Shown: positions 41,414 through 50,277, counted from the first letter of the stretch. The stretch is DNA of 64,000 nucleotides from Streptomyces sp. SM10 (GCF_002910915.1 NZ_NEUF01000139.1:51873-115872), one strand, 5' to 3'. A program made the numbers and translations. The notes: a model not told the origin generated them from the sequence alone.

Positions 41414-42367
41414 ATGGCGATTGCCAAGGCCGAACGGCTGATGAACCTGGCGCTGTGTCTGCTGGGTACCCGGCGCCCGCTCAGCAAGCGTGAGCTCCGC
41501 GGATCCATCGAGGCCTACCTCGAGGCGGGATCCGACGAGTCCTTCAACCGGATGTTCGAGCGCGACAAGGACGATCTGCGCGAACTCGGCCTGGTCATCG
41601 AGACCGTGGAGAACCTGGACGGCGACACCGGTTACCTCGCACGCCGCGACAGCAACCGGCTGCCCCCCATCACCCTGGACGCCGAGGAGGCCGCGGCCCT
41701 CGGGCTCGCCGCCAAGGTCTGGCAGCAGGCCCGGCTGGCCGGCGCCGCCAGCGGCGCCCTGCAGAAGCTGCGCGCGGCCGGAATGCCGGAGGCCGAGGAC
41801 GCCTACGAGGTGCACAGCGCCCTGGAACCCCGCATCCCCGTCCACGAGGCCGCCTTCGAGCCGCTGATGCTCGCCTGCCGTGACCGCCGCCCGGTCACCT
41901 TCGACTACCGCAAGGGCAACGCCGCCCGTCCCGATCAGCGCCAGGTCGAGCCCTGGACGCTCGAGTGCTGGCGCGGCCACTGGTACCTCGCCGGCTGGGA
42001 CCGCGACCGGGGGGCCGAGCGCGTCTTCCGGCTGTCCCGGATCTCGGGCCGGGTCCGCTCCCGCGCGGGAGCCTTCACGGCGCCCGTCCCCGACGCCGTC
42101 ACCGTCCGCGAGACCGTGGAGAGCTGGGCGGGCGAGACCGCCACCAGGACCGCCCGCATCAGGCTCCGGGCAGGTTCCGGCTACCCGCTGCGCTCCCGCG
42201 CGATATCGGTACGGGAACTCGGTGACGGCTGGGACGAGTTGGAGATTCCGTACGGACACGGGCTGGACGCCTGGCTCGTGGAGTTCGGGCCCGACGTGGT
42301 CGTGAGCGAGCCCGCCGATCTGCGGGCCGACGTGATGGACCGGCTGCGCGCCGTGGCCAAGGACTGA
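41414..42367 (+). CDS. pafB: WYL-domain DNA-damage regulator PafB
   Basis: A 317-residue transcription activator, half of the PafBC complex that turns on RecA-independent DNA-damage genes in actinobacteria. The N-terminal winged helix begins KAERLMNLALCLLGTRRPLS and continues with FNRMFERDKDDLRELGLVIE. The WYL domain, a nucleic-acid sensor, spans about 140-215 (RRPVTFDYRKGN, VEPWTLECWRGHWYLAGWD). A WCX extension closes the protein. The ATG at 41414 has GAAAGG upstream. pafC follows 14 bases after the stop and the two act as a pair. Confidence 0.93.
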   Translation: MAIAKAERLMNLALCLLGTRRPLSKRELRGSIEAYLEAGSDESFNRMFERDKDDLRELGLVIETVENLDGDTGYLARRDSNRLPPITLDAEEAAALGLAAKVWQQARLAGAASGALQKLRAAGMPEAEDAYEVHSALEPRIPVHEAAFEPLMLACRDRRPVTFDYRKGNAARPDQRQVEPWTLECWRGHWYLAGWDRDRGAERVFRLSRISGRVRSRAGAFTAPVPDAVTVRETVESWAGETATRTARIRLRAGSGYPLRSRAISVRELGDGWDELEIPYGHGLDAWLVEFGPDVVVSEPADLRADVMDRLRAVAKD

Positions 42368-42381
42368 GGGGACCCGTACTC

Positions 42382-43338
42382 GTGGCCACGAACGCGATCG
42401 ACCAGACCCGGCGGATGCTCTCCCTCGTCACGTATCTGCGTGAGCGCCCCGGCGCGCACGTCCAGGACGTGGCCCGGGCCTTCGGGATCACCGAGGACGA
42501 GCTGATCTCCGACCTCGACGTGCTGCCCATGTGCGGGACCAGCTTCCGCGGCGGTGACCTGCTGGACATCGACACCGACGGCGACCGGATCTGGTGGCAC
42601 AACCCGGACGACGTCGCCGAGCCGCTGCGGCTCGCGGCCGACGAGGCGACCGCGCTCCTCGTGGCGGCCCGTGCCGTCGCCACGCTCCCCGGCCTGCGCG
42701 AGAGCGACCGGCAGGCCCTGGTGCGCGCGACCGCCAAGCTGGAGACGGCGGCCGGGGAGGTGGGGGCCGCCAGCTCGCGGCTCTCGGTCACCTTCGAGTC
42801 CGAGGGCGGGGTCTTCGCCGACGTGGACCGGGCGATCTCCGAGCGTCGCCGGCTCTGGCTGCGCTACTACTCACCGGCCCGCGACGAGCTGACCGAACGC
42901 GAGGTGGACCCGATCCGGCTGTTCGCCGTCGGCCACACCTATATGGAGGGCTGGTGCCGGCTCACCGAGGCGCGGCGCACCTTCCGGCTCGACCGGGTCG
43001 CCGAGATCAGGCTCCTCGACGCCCCGTCCGCCCCGCCGGAGCTGGAGCTCCGCGATCTCTCCGCCGGGCTGGTGCAGCCGGCGGCCGAGGACCCGGAGGT
43101 CGTGATCGAGGTCGGTCCCGGCGGCCGGTGGGTCGCCGAGTACTACCCCCACGACAGTGCCGAAGAGCTGCCCGACGGCGGCCTGCGGATCACGCTCCGC
43201 ACCCCCGACCCCGCCTCCCTGCGCAGGCTCGCCCTGCGGCTGGGCGGCGAGGGACGCATCACCTCGCCCCCGGACCTTGCCGAGAGCGCCAGGGCGGCGG
43301 CGCGTGAGGCACTGGCCGCCTACGACGGCGCACTCTGA
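42382..43338 (+). CDS. pafC: WYL-domain DNA-damage regulator PafC
   Basis: A 318-residue partner of PafB with the same layout: winged helix (IDQTRRMLSLVTYLRERPGA, ARAFGITEDELISDLDVL), WYL domain (RRLWLRYYSPARDELTEREV, GHTYMEGWCRLTEARRTFRL) and WCX domain. The GTG start at 42382 follows GAGGGG. In mycobacteria PafBC regulates the LexA/RecA-independent DNA-damage response; the position next to pafA gave the name, although the link to pupylation is indirect. Confidence 0.92.
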   Translation: MATNAIDQTRRMLSLVTYLRERPGAHVQDVARAFGITEDELISDLDVLPMCGTSFRGGDLLDIDTDGDRIWWHNPDDVAEPLRLAADEATALLVAARAVATLPGLRESDRQALVRATAKLETAAGEVGAASSRLSVTFESEGGVFADVDRAISERRRLWLRYYSPARDELTEREVDPIRLFAVGHTYMEGWCRLTEARRTFRLDRVAEIRLLDAPSAPPELELRDLSAGLVQPAAEDPEVVIEVGPGGRWVAEYYPHDSAEELPDGGLRITLRTPDPASLRRLALRLGGEGRITSPPDLAESARAAAREALAAYDGAL

Positions 43339-43375
43339 GAGGCGGCCACCGGTGCACCGAGGAGACAGAGGTCAT

Positions 43376-43651
43376 ATGACTGCGATATCGAGCAGGCAGA
43401 CCGGACCCGTTCCGGTCCCTGTGTCCGACGCCGTACAGTTCCGCGCCGCCTGTCCGGACTGCCGTCAGCGGTTCGAGCTCGCGGCCGGGGCGCTGCGGCT
43501 GGCGATAGGAGCCAGCCGCCGTACGACCTTCTACTCCTTCACCTGCCCCGCGTGCGGTTCCGCGGTCCGCAAGCCGGCCGGGGAGCGCATCATCGAGCTC
43601 CTCAGCGGCGGCGGGGTGCGGACACTGCGCCTGCACACCGCCCTGCGGTGA
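43376..43651 (+). CDS. Small zinc-ribbon-like protein
   Basis: A 91-residue protein with two CxxC pairs, CPDCRQRFELAAG and CPACGSAVRK, which should bind one zinc ion as a ribbon. The first 25 residues are polar and Pro/Val-rich. It begins 38 bases after pafC and is followed by a small membrane protein gene after 23 bases, so it is probably in the pafBC transcript. The function is unknown. Zinc ribbons of this size often bind nucleic acid or an enzyme partner. Confidence 0.72.
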   Translation: MTAISSRQTGPVPVPVSDAVQFRAACPDCRQRFELAAGALRLAIGASRRTTFYSFTCPACGSAVRKPAGERIIELLSGGGVRTLRLHTALR

Positions 43652-43674
43652 CGAGACACATCGAGGATCCGTCC

Positions 43675-43872
43675 ATGTTCTGGCCCATGCTCGCCATCGC
43701 TCTGGGATTCGCCGGTCTGGCCGTGCTCGGCGTGCTGGCCGTCAAGGTCTTCGTCGAGGCACGGAGGCTCGCGGGACAGGTCGCCGCGACCACGCAGCGG
43801 ATCAACCGAGCGGCGGAGGATCTCGAACGAGCGGCCACCACGCTCGCCGATACGGGAGAGGCCCTGCGATAG
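43675..43872 (+). CDS. Small membrane protein with cytoplasmic helix
   Basis: A 65-residue protein. It has one N-terminal membrane segment (MFWPMLAIALGFAGLAVLGV) followed by a long amphipathic helix (EARRLAGQVAATTQRINRAAE). GAGGA lies eight bases before the ATG. The layout, a hydrophobic anchor plus an amphipathic helix, resembles TatA/TatB in outline, and tatA itself lies 214 bases downstream. It lacks the TatA FGxKKLP hinge, so that likeness is weak. Unknown function. Confidence 0.68.
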   Translation: MFWPMLAIALGFAGLAVLGVLAVKVFVEARRLAGQVAATTQRINRAAEDLERAATTLADTGEALR

Positions 43873-44086
43873 CCGGGCGCGGCCTCCTGATTCACTGGTT
43901 CGGGGGGTACGCTGCTGGAACGGCCCAGGCAGTGAGGTGCGGGCCGCAAGCGGGAGTACGCACGGACATTGCCTCGCGTTTACCCCTGCGGGTTACGATC
44001 GCAGCCAGCGCGACGATCGGACGACTGCCCGGTCGAACGGGTAGCGAGCCCACCCTCCAGACGCCTCAGTGAGAAGGAAGTCGCAC

Positions 44087-44401
44087 ATGATCGGCAATCT
44101 GAAGCCCCTCGAGATCGTTCTGATCATCGCTGTCATCCTGCTGCTCTTCGGTGCCAAGAAGCTTCCCGACATGGCGCGTTCGCTCGGCAAGTCGGCCCGC
44201 ATCCTCAAGAGCGAGGCCAAGGCCATGAAGAAGGACGGCGCGGAGACCGCGGAGCCCACCTCGGAGACCGTCGCGGACACCACTCCGCCCGCGGCCACCG
44301 CGCGCACGATCCAGGCCGCTCCGGGGGATGTCACCAGCTCCCGCCCGGTCAACGAGAGCTCCCGCCCGGTCAACGAGGCCAAGCCCACCACCCAGAGCTG
44401 A
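44087..44401 (+). CDS. tatA: Twin-arginine translocase subunit TatA
   Basis: A 104-residue Tat pore subunit. After MIGNLKP comes the membrane helix LEIVLIIAVILLLFG, the hinge FGAKKLPDMARS, and the amphipathic helix LGKSARILKSEAKAMKK. The C-terminal tail is disordered, rich in Thr, Pro and Ala, and contains a tandem duplication of SSRPVNE encoded by 44336-44377. GAGAAGGAAG precedes the ATG. tatC follows 49 bases later and the two form the export apparatus for folded proteins with twin-arginine signals. Confidence 0.95.
   Translation: MIGNLKPLEIVLIIAVILLLFGAKKLPDMARSLGKSARILKSEAKAMKKDGAETAEPTSETVADTTPPAATARTIQAAPGDVTSSRPVNESSRPVNEAKPTTQS
44336..44377 (+). repeat. 21-base perfect tandem repeat in tatA
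   Basis: Two identical 21-base units (44336-44356 and 44357-44377) encode SSRPVNE twice in the disordered TatA tail. The repeat keeps the frame. Confidence 0.85.
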
Positions 44402-44450
44402 CAGCTGATCCTCAGCACCGGAAGCCGCCGTACGAGACGAGGGAAGTGGG

Positions 44451-45410
44451 TTGCTCAAGTCTGCCCGCAAGCAGGAGAAGGACGACGAGGGGCGGATGCC
44501 CCTCCTCGATCACCTGCGTGAGCTGCGCAACCGGCTGCTGAAGTCGGTCCTGGCGATCCTGATCGCCGTGGTCGTCGCCGCCTTCTTCCAGAAGGAGATC
44601 TTCGAGTTCCTGATGAAGCCGATCCTGGACTCGGTCGGCTGCAAGAACGGCGCCGTGACCATGATCAACGGTCGTCCGTGCGCGGAGATGACCACCAACG
44701 GTCTGCTGTCGCCGTTCACCATCGCTCTGAAGGTCGCCCTGATGACGGGCGTGCTGGTGGCCACCCCCGTGTGGCTCTACCAGCTGTGGGCGTTCGTCGC
44801 TCCGGGCCTGCACAAGCAGGAGAAGCGCTACTCCTTCGCTTTCGCGGCGGCGGGCGTCCCGCTCTTCGTCGCCGGTGCCTGGATCGCCTACTGGATCCTG
44901 CCGCAGACCGCCGAGATCATGCTGGGCTTCACGCCCGACAACGTGAAGAACCTGCTGCCGCTCGACGACTTCCTCGATCTGATCACCCGCATGGTGCTCG
45001 TCTTCGGCCTGGCCTTCGAGCTGCCGCTGCTGCTCATCCTGCTGAACATGACCGGGGTGCTGAGCGGTCGGCGCATGCTGGCCTGGTGGCGTGGGATGAT
45101 CATCGGCCTCACCGCGTTCGGCGCCATCGCCACCCCGGGCGGCGACCCCCTGTCGATGCTCCTGCTGGCAGGCCCGCTGGCGGTCCTGTACTTCGTCGCG
45201 GTCGGCTTCTCGCTGCTCAACGACAAGCGCAGGCGCCGCAACAACCCCGACGCCGAGCTCGACGACGACGAGGCGTCGGACCTTGACCTCACACCCGAGG
45301 CGGTCGGTGCGGTCGAGTCCGTCTCACGCCCGGCCCTGCCCGAGCAGGCCGGCGGAGACGCGGACGGTGGCCGGACGAAGCGGCTCAACGGTTACGACGA
45401 CATCACCTGA
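44451..45410 (+). CDS. tatC: Twin-arginine translocase subunit TatC
   Basis: A 319-residue polytopic protein with six membrane segments that recognises twin-arginine signal peptides. RMPLLDHLRELRNRLLKSVL near the N-terminus is the family signature and signal-binding surface. AFVAPGLHKQEKRYSF, FGLAFELPLLLI and the glycine-rich AIATPGGDPLSMLLLAGPL are conserved. It appears to start with TTG at 44451 after GGGAAG; a GTG four bases earlier is out of frame. The C-terminal 65 residues are a charged, disordered tail. Confidence 0.94.
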   Translation: MLKSARKQEKDDEGRMPLLDHLRELRNRLLKSVLAILIAVVVAAFFQKEIFEFLMKPILDSVGCKNGAVTMINGRPCAEMTTNGLLSPFTIALKVALMTGVLVATPVWLYQLWAFVAPGLHKQEKRYSFAFAAAGVPLFVAGAWIAYWILPQTAEIMLGFTPDNVKNLLPLDDFLDLITRMVLVFGLAFELPLLLILLNMTGVLSGRRMLAWWRGMIIGLTAFGAIATPGGDPLSMLLLAGPLAVLYFVAVGFSLLNDKRRRRNNPDAELDDDEASDLDLTPEAVGAVESVSRPALPEQAGGDADGGRTKRLNGYDDIT

Positions 45411-45428
45411 CCTTGTAAGGTCCCGCGG

Positions 45429-46319
45429 GTGACCAGCGAGATCACCCTCTTCGTCAATCCCACCGCGGGAAGCGGCCGGGGCGCGCGTGCCGCGCAGCCG
45501 GCCGCTTCGGCTTTGCGGGACGCGGGATTCTCCGTACGCACCGTGCTCGGCGAGGACGCCGACGACGCCCTGCGGCGGGCCCGTGAGGCCGTGGCGGCCG
45601 GCACGGGAGCGCTGATAGCCGTGGGCGGGGACGGCTTGATGTCCCTCGCCCTGCAGGCCGTCGCCGGCACCGCGACACCGCTCGGTGCCGTGGCCGTCGG
45701 CACCGGCAACGACTTCGCCCGCGCGCTCGGGCTGCCGGTCCGCGATCCGGCCGCCGCCGGACGGCTCGCCGCCGGGCTGCTCAAGGCCGGGACGGCGCGG
45801 GCGATCGACCTCGGCCGGGTCGGGGAGCGCTGGTTCGGCTCCGTGCTGGCCTCGGGCTTCGACTCCCGGGTCAACGACCGCGGGAACCGGATGAGCTGGG
45901 TCGGCGGGCGCTTCAAGTACGACCTGGCGATCCTCGCCGAGCTGGCCGCCTTCCGGCCGACCCCGTACCGCATCCGGCTGGACGGCGGCCCGGTCACCGA
46001 GATCCAGGCGACGCTGATCGCGGTGGGCAACGGGACCTCGTACGGCGGCGGCATGCGGATCTGCGCCGACGCCGTCATGGACGACGGGCTCTTCGACGTG
46101 ACCGTGGTCGGCGACTGCAGCCGCACCACCCTGCTCAAAGTCTTCCCCAAGGTGTACCGGGGGACGCACCTGGGGCATCCGAAGGTCACCGTGCACCGGG
46201 TCTCCTCGATCGAGCTGGCCGCCGGTGGTGTCACCGCCTACGCGGACGGTGAGCCGCTGGGCGCGCTACCGCTCACCGCCACCTGCGTACCCGGCGCGGT
46301 CCGGGTCCTGGCGCCGTGA
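45429..46319 (+). CDS. Diacylglycerol/lipid kinase catalytic-domain protein
   Basis: A 296-residue DagK/YegS-type lipid kinase. The nucleotide-binding part has LFVNPTAGSGRGARAA, VGGDGLMSLALQAVAG (GGDG motif) and VAVGTGNDFARALGLP (GTGNDFA motif). The C-terminal beta domain has GTSYGGGMRICADAVMDDGL and ends with DGEPLGALPL. It should phosphorylate a membrane lipid such as diacylglycerol with ATP. The GTG start lies 18 bases after tatC. Substrate is inferred from family. Confidence 0.9.
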   Translation: MTSEITLFVNPTAGSGRGARAAQPAASALRDAGFSVRTVLGEDADDALRRAREAVAAGTGALIAVGGDGLMSLALQAVAGTATPLGAVAVGTGNDFARALGLPVRDPAAAGRLAAGLLKAGTARAIDLGRVGERWFGSVLASGFDSRVNDRGNRMSWVGGRFKYDLAILAELAAFRPTPYRIRLDGGPVTEIQATLIAVGNGTSYGGGMRICADAVMDDGLFDVTVVGDCSRTTLLKVFPKVYRGTHLGHPKVTVHRVSSIELAAGGVTAYADGEPLGALPLTATCVPGAVRVLAP

Positions 46320-46353
46320 AACAAAGATCGGGCTGACTGTCATACGAGGCGGG

Positions 46354-46359
46354 TAGGCT
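46354..46359 (+). promoter_or_regulatory. -10 box TAGGCT before the helicase gene
   Basis: TAGGCT ends nine bases before the ATG at 46369, leaving a leader of only about two or three bases. Confidence 0.45.
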
Positions 46360-46368
46360 CGTACCAAG

Positions 46369-49197
46369 ATGACAGAGGACCTCTCACCAGCTGAGCGATA
46401 CCAGGCGTCCCGGGTCCGTGCGGCCGAGCAGGCCACGGCTCTCGGGCCCTTCCGCGAGATGTACGAGTTCGGACTGGACCCGTTCCAGATCGAGGCCTGT
46501 CAGGCCGTGGAAGCAGGCAAGGGGGTGCTGGTCGCGGCCCCCACGGGGTCGGGCAAGACGATCGTCGGCGAGTTCGCCGTTCACATGGCCCTGCTGCAGG
46601 GCCGGAAGTGCTTCTACACGACGCCCATCAAGGCGCTGTCCAACCAGAAGTTCGCCGATCTCGTGCGGCGCTACGGCGCGGACAAGGTCGGCCTGCTGAC
46701 CGGTGACAACAGCGTGAACGCGGACGCACCCGTGGTCGTCATGACGACCGAGGTCCTGCGCAACATGCTGTACGCGGGCTCCCAGGCCCTCACCGGCCTC
46801 GGCTATGTGGTCATGGACGAGGTGCACTACCTCTCCGACCGCTTCCGGGGTGCCGTGTGGGAGGAAGTGATCATCCACCTGCCGGAGTCGGTGACCCTGG
46901 TCTCGCTGTCGGCGACCGTGTCCAACGCCGAGGAGTTCGGCGACTGGCTGGACACCGTCCGCGGCGACACCCAGGTGATCGTCTCCGAGCACCGGCCCGT
47001 CCCGCTGTGGCAGCACGTCATGGCCGGGCGCCGGATGTACGACCTCTTCGAGGAGGAGACGGACCACGGCGGCCGCGGCACCGGCAGGCGTGAGGTCAGC
47101 CCCGATCTCGTCCGGCTCGCCCGCATGGAGAACCAGCGCGGATACAACCCGCGCGAGCGCCGTCGCGGCAAGATGGTGCGCGAGGCCGACCGTGAGCGCG
47201 AGCGCCGTCAGCGCAGCCGCATCTGGACCCCGTCCCGGCCCGAGGTCATCGACCGGCTCGACGCCGAGGGGCTCCTGCCCGCCATCACCTTCATCTTCAG
47301 CCGGGCCGGCTGCCAGGCGGCGGTGCAGCAGTGCCTGCAGGCCGGACTGCGGCTGAACGACGAGGACAAGCGTCGGCTGGTGCGGGAGATCGTCGAGGAG
47401 CGGACCGCGTCCATCCCCGGTGAGGACCTGCACGTCCTCGGCTACTACGAGTGGCTCGAAGGGCTGGAGCGGGGCATTGCCGCGCACCACGCGGGGATGC
47501 TGCCGACCTTCAAGGAGGTCGTGGAGGAGCTGTTCGTCCGCGGTCTGGTCAAGGCCGTCTTCGCGACGGAGACGCTGGCACTCGGCATCAACATGCCGGC
47601 GCGTTCCGTCGTGCTCGAGAAGCTCGTCAAGTGGAACGGCGAGCAGCACGCCGACATCACGCCGGGCGAGTACACGCAGCTGACCGGGCGGGCCGGACGC
47701 CGGGGGATCGACGTCGAGGGCCACGCGGTCGTCCTGTGGCAGCGGGGTATGGACCCGGGCGCGCTCGCCGGGCTCGCCGGAACGCGTACGTATCCGCTGC
47801 GTTCCAGCTTCAGGCCCTCGTACAACATGGCCGTCAACCTCGTGCAGCAGTTCGGGCGGCACCGCTCGCGCGAGCTGCTGGAGACCTCCTTCGCGCAGTT
47901 CCAGGCGGACCGGTCCGTCGTCGGGATCTCCCGTCAGGTCCAGCGCAACGAGGAGGGGCTCGAAGGCTACAAGGAGGGCATGACCTGCCACCTCGGGGAC
48001 TTCGAGGAGTACGCGCGGCTGCGCCGCGACCTCAAGGACCGTGAGACCGAGCTGGCCAAGCAGGGCGCGGCCCAGCGGCGGGCGGCCGCCGCGTCGTCCC
48101 TGGAGAAGCTGAAGCCCGGGGACGTCATCCACGTCCCCACCGGCAAGTTCGCCGGGCTCGCCCTGGTCCTCGACCCCGGACTGCCCGCGGGGCGGACCAA
48201 CGGCCATCGCGGGCTGGAGTACCACGACGGACCGCGCCCTCTGGTGCTCACCGCCGAACGGCAGGTGAAGCGGCTGGCCCACATCGACTTCCCGGTGCCG
48301 GTCGAGGCGCTGGAGCGCATGAGGGTGCCCAAGTCCTTCAACCCGCGCTCACCCCAGTCGCGTCGCGACCTGGCCTCCGCCCTGCGGAGCAAGGCCGGGC
48401 ACATCGACCCGGGGCGGCACCGCAAGCAGCGGGCCGCCGCGGCCGACGACCGGGAGATCGCCCGGCTCCGCACGGAGTTGCGCGCCCATCCCTGCCACGG
48501 GTGCGACGAGCGTGAGGACCACGCCCGCTGGGCGGAGCGCTACCACCGGCTGCAGCGCGACACCCGGCAGCTGGAGCAGCGCATCGAGGGGCGGACGAAC
48601 ACCATCGCCCGGACCTTCGACCGCATCGTCGCGCTCCTCACCGAGCTCGACTACCTGCGGGGCAACGAGGTCACCGACAACGGCCGGCGGCTGGCGCGGC
48701 TCTACGGCGAGCTCGACCTGCTGGCCAGCGAGTGCCTGCGGGAGGGCGTCTGGGAGGGGCTCAACCCCGCGGAGCTGGCCGCCTGCGTCTCGGCGCTGGT
48801 CTACGAGGCGCGCCAGGCGGACGACGCGGTCGCGCCCAAGCTGCCCTCCGGACCGGCGAGGGTCGCGATGGGCGAGATGGTCCGGATCTGGGGCCGGCTC
48901 GATGCCCTGGAGGAGGACTTCAAGATCAGTCAGACGGAGGGGGTCGGCCAGCGCGAACCCGACCTCGGTTTCGCCTGGGCGGTCTACATGTGGGCTTCCG
49001 GCCGGACGCTGGACGAGGTGCTCCGCGAGGCGGAGATGCCGGCCGGGGACTTCGTGCGCTGGTGCAAGCAGGTCATCGACGTGCTCGGCCAGATCGCCGC
49101 CGCCGCGCCCCGGGACGGGAGTTCGGTCCCGAAGAACGCCCACAAGGCCGTCGACGCGGTGCTGCGCGGTGTGGTGGCGTACAGCTCGGTGGGGTGA
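46369..49197 (+). CDS. helY: DEAD/DEAH-box RNA helicase, HelY/Ski2-like
   Basis: A 942-residue superfamily 2 helicase of the Ski2/Mtr4 type. The Q-like motif FQIEACQAVEAGKGVLVAAP is followed by Walker A APTGSGKTIVGE (near residue 60), TTPIKALSNQK, the Walker B box MDEVHYLSD, and SLSATVSN. The second RecA domain has FIFSRAGC, HHAGMLPTFKEVVE, ATETLALGINMPARSVV and QLTGRAGRRGID. A DSHCT domain makes up the C-terminus (QADDAVAPKL ... FKISQTEGVGQREPDLGFA quoted in part). Slightly longer than mycobacterial HelY (906). It probably unwinds structured RNA during decay or processing. Confidence 0.93.
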   Translation: MTEDLSPAERYQASRVRAAEQATALGPFREMYEFGLDPFQIEACQAVEAGKGVLVAAPTGSGKTIVGEFAVHMALLQGRKCFYTTPIKALSNQKFADLVRRYGADKVGLLTGDNSVNADAPVVVMTTEVLRNMLYAGSQALTGLGYVVMDEVHYLSDRFRGAVWEEVIIHLPESVTLVSLSATVSNAEEFGDWLDTVRGDTQVIVSEHRPVPLWQHVMAGRRMYDLFEEETDHGGRGTGRREVSPDLVRLARMENQRGYNPRERRRGKMVREADRERERRQRSRIWTPSRPEVIDRLDAEGLLPAITFIFSRAGCQAAVQQCLQAGLRLNDEDKRRLVREIVEERTASIPGEDLHVLGYYEWLEGLERGIAAHHAGMLPTFKEVVEELFVRGLVKAVFATETLALGINMPARSVVLEKLVKWNGEQHADITPGEYTQLTGRAGRRGIDVEGHAVVLWQRGMDPGALAGLAGTRTYPLRSSFRPSYNMAVNLVQQFGRHRSRELLETSFAQFQADRSVVGISRQVQRNEEGLEGYKEGMTCHLGDFEEYARLRRDLKDRETELAKQGAAQRRAAAASSLEKLKPGDVIHVPTGKFAGLALVLDPGLPAGRTNGHRGLEYHDGPRPLVLTAERQVKRLAHIDFPVPVEALERMRVPKSFNPRSPQSRRDLASALRSKAGHIDPGRHRKQRAAAADDREIARLRTELRAHPCHGCDEREDHARWAERYHRLQRDTRQLEQRIEGRTNTIARTFDRIVALLTELDYLRGNEVTDNGRRLARLYGELDLLASECLREGVWEGLNPAELAACVSALVYEARQADDAVAPKLPSGPARVAMGEMVRIWGRLDALEEDFKISQTEGVGQREPDLGFAWAVYMWASGRTLDEVLREAEMPAGDFVRWCKQVIDVLGQIAAAAPRDGSSVPKNAHKAVDAVLRGVVAYSSVG

Positions 49198-49232
49198 TCG
49201 GCCCCGGGCGGGCGACGCTCGGGGAGTGAGCA

Positions 49233-49275
49233 GCGGAAGTGGCCGCAGGCCTTGTGCGTCTGCGGCCACTTCCGC
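49233..49275. terminator. Perfect 16-bp bidirectional hairpin
   Basis: The arms 49233-49248 and 49260-49275 are exact inverted copies. They lie between the convergent helicase and SPW-protein genes. Confidence 0.85.
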
Positions 49276-49286
49276 GCGTTCTCCCG

Positions 49287-49781
49287 TCAGGTCGTCTTTC
49301 TGTTCTTCATCGAAAGTCCCGCGCAGGCCGCCCCCAGCACGATCGCCAGACCACCGACGATCACGTTGTTGAGGATGACGCCCATGTCCGGGCTCTGGCC
49401 CACGACCCAGGTCGACACGATCAGCCACGCGCCCAGGGCGACGATGGCGATGCTCATCCCGGTCATCCGCTCGGGCATGGCGGTGAAGCAGAGTGCCAGC
49501 ACGGCTATCGCGATGCCGATGACGAGGTTGTGCGTCACCAGGGACGGCTGGCTCGCGGTGAAGTGGAGCACCCACGGCGAGACGGCGCAGTACAGACCCA
49601 GCAGGAAGACCGGTGCGTCCGCCATCGCGGTCGTGCGGCCGCCGCCCCCGCCCATCACACGGTCGTGGCGCGCACGCATCTCGTCGGCGTCGGGGTGCCC
49701 GGAGATGTCCCTTCCGGTGTGTCCGGAGACGTCTCTGGTGTTCCCGGAAACGTCCCTTCCGGTATGCGAGAGGTTACTCAT
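49287..49781 (-). CDS. SPW-repeat membrane protein
   Basis: A 164-residue protein with four membrane segments after residue 50. The first pair carries the family motif SPW in YCAVSPWVLHFT; the matching position in the second pair reads STW (AWLIVSTWVVG), a degenerate copy. The cytoplasmic N-terminus has three near-identical seven- to eight-residue units (GRDVSGN, TRDVSGH, TGRDISGH), then a Gly run. The function of SPW proteins is not known. The ATG at 49781 begins MSNLSHTGRDVSG. The direction is opposite to the core genes at the left. Confidence 0.82.
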   Translation of the reverse strand: MSNLSHTGRDVSGNTRDVSGHTGRDISGHPDADEMRARHDRVMGGGGGRTTAMADAPVFLLGLYCAVSPWVLHFTASQPSLVTHNLVIGIAIAVLALCFTAMPERMTGMSIAIVALGAWLIVSTWVVGQSPDMGVILNNVIVGGLAIVLGAACAGLSMKNRKTT

Positions 49782-49870
49782 GAGGATGGTCTCCTTCGGA
49801 CTTGCCGGAGCGACCGCGGTGAAGAAGTGCGGTCATCAGCTCTTGAGACCAGTGTGCTCTTATGTATCCC

Positions 49871-50250
49871 TTATGTGTAGGTCTTCCGGTGGTCGGATTC
49901 TGCGGTTCCGTCGAGTCGGCGGGCCAGTACCTCCAGGTCCCCGGCCCGCAGCACGCGGCCCCCGTATCCGGGAAGCGGTACGTGGAGAGGGCGCGTCCAG
50001 TGCTCCGGCACGGCGCCGATCCCGTATACCGCGCCCGCCAGGTCGCCCGTCACCGTGGTCACCCTGTCGGTGCCCCCGCCCCGTCCGGGAACCTGGCGCT
50101 CCAGACGCCGGGGAGCCCGAACTCGAAGGGGGCGCCCAGGGCGTCACCCACCGCGGACCCGACGACCGCGCCCACGGCACGAGCCCCGTGGCCCGCGCCG
50201 CTCCGGCCGTGGGGTCGGAGAGCGCGGTCCTCGGGGCTCGTCGGGGTCAT
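49871..50250 (-). pseudogene. ADP-ribosylglycohydrolase remnant with large internal deletion
   Basis: The first 63 codons from the ATG at 50250 contain AVVGSAVGDALGAPFEFGLP and VWSARFPDG, the N-terminal motif of ADP-ribosylglycohydrolases. This frame stops at 50059. In another frame, from about 50085 to 49871, comes the family C-terminus: GTDRVTTVTGDLAGAVYGIG, VPEHWTRPLH. The central 200 or more residues with most metal ligands are missing, and the two ends are joined out of frame near 50,075. Intact enzymes have 300-350 residues. The remnant cannot be active. Confidence 0.8.
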
Positions 50251-50277
50251 GCCGTCAGCGTACCGACGGCCGCGGGA

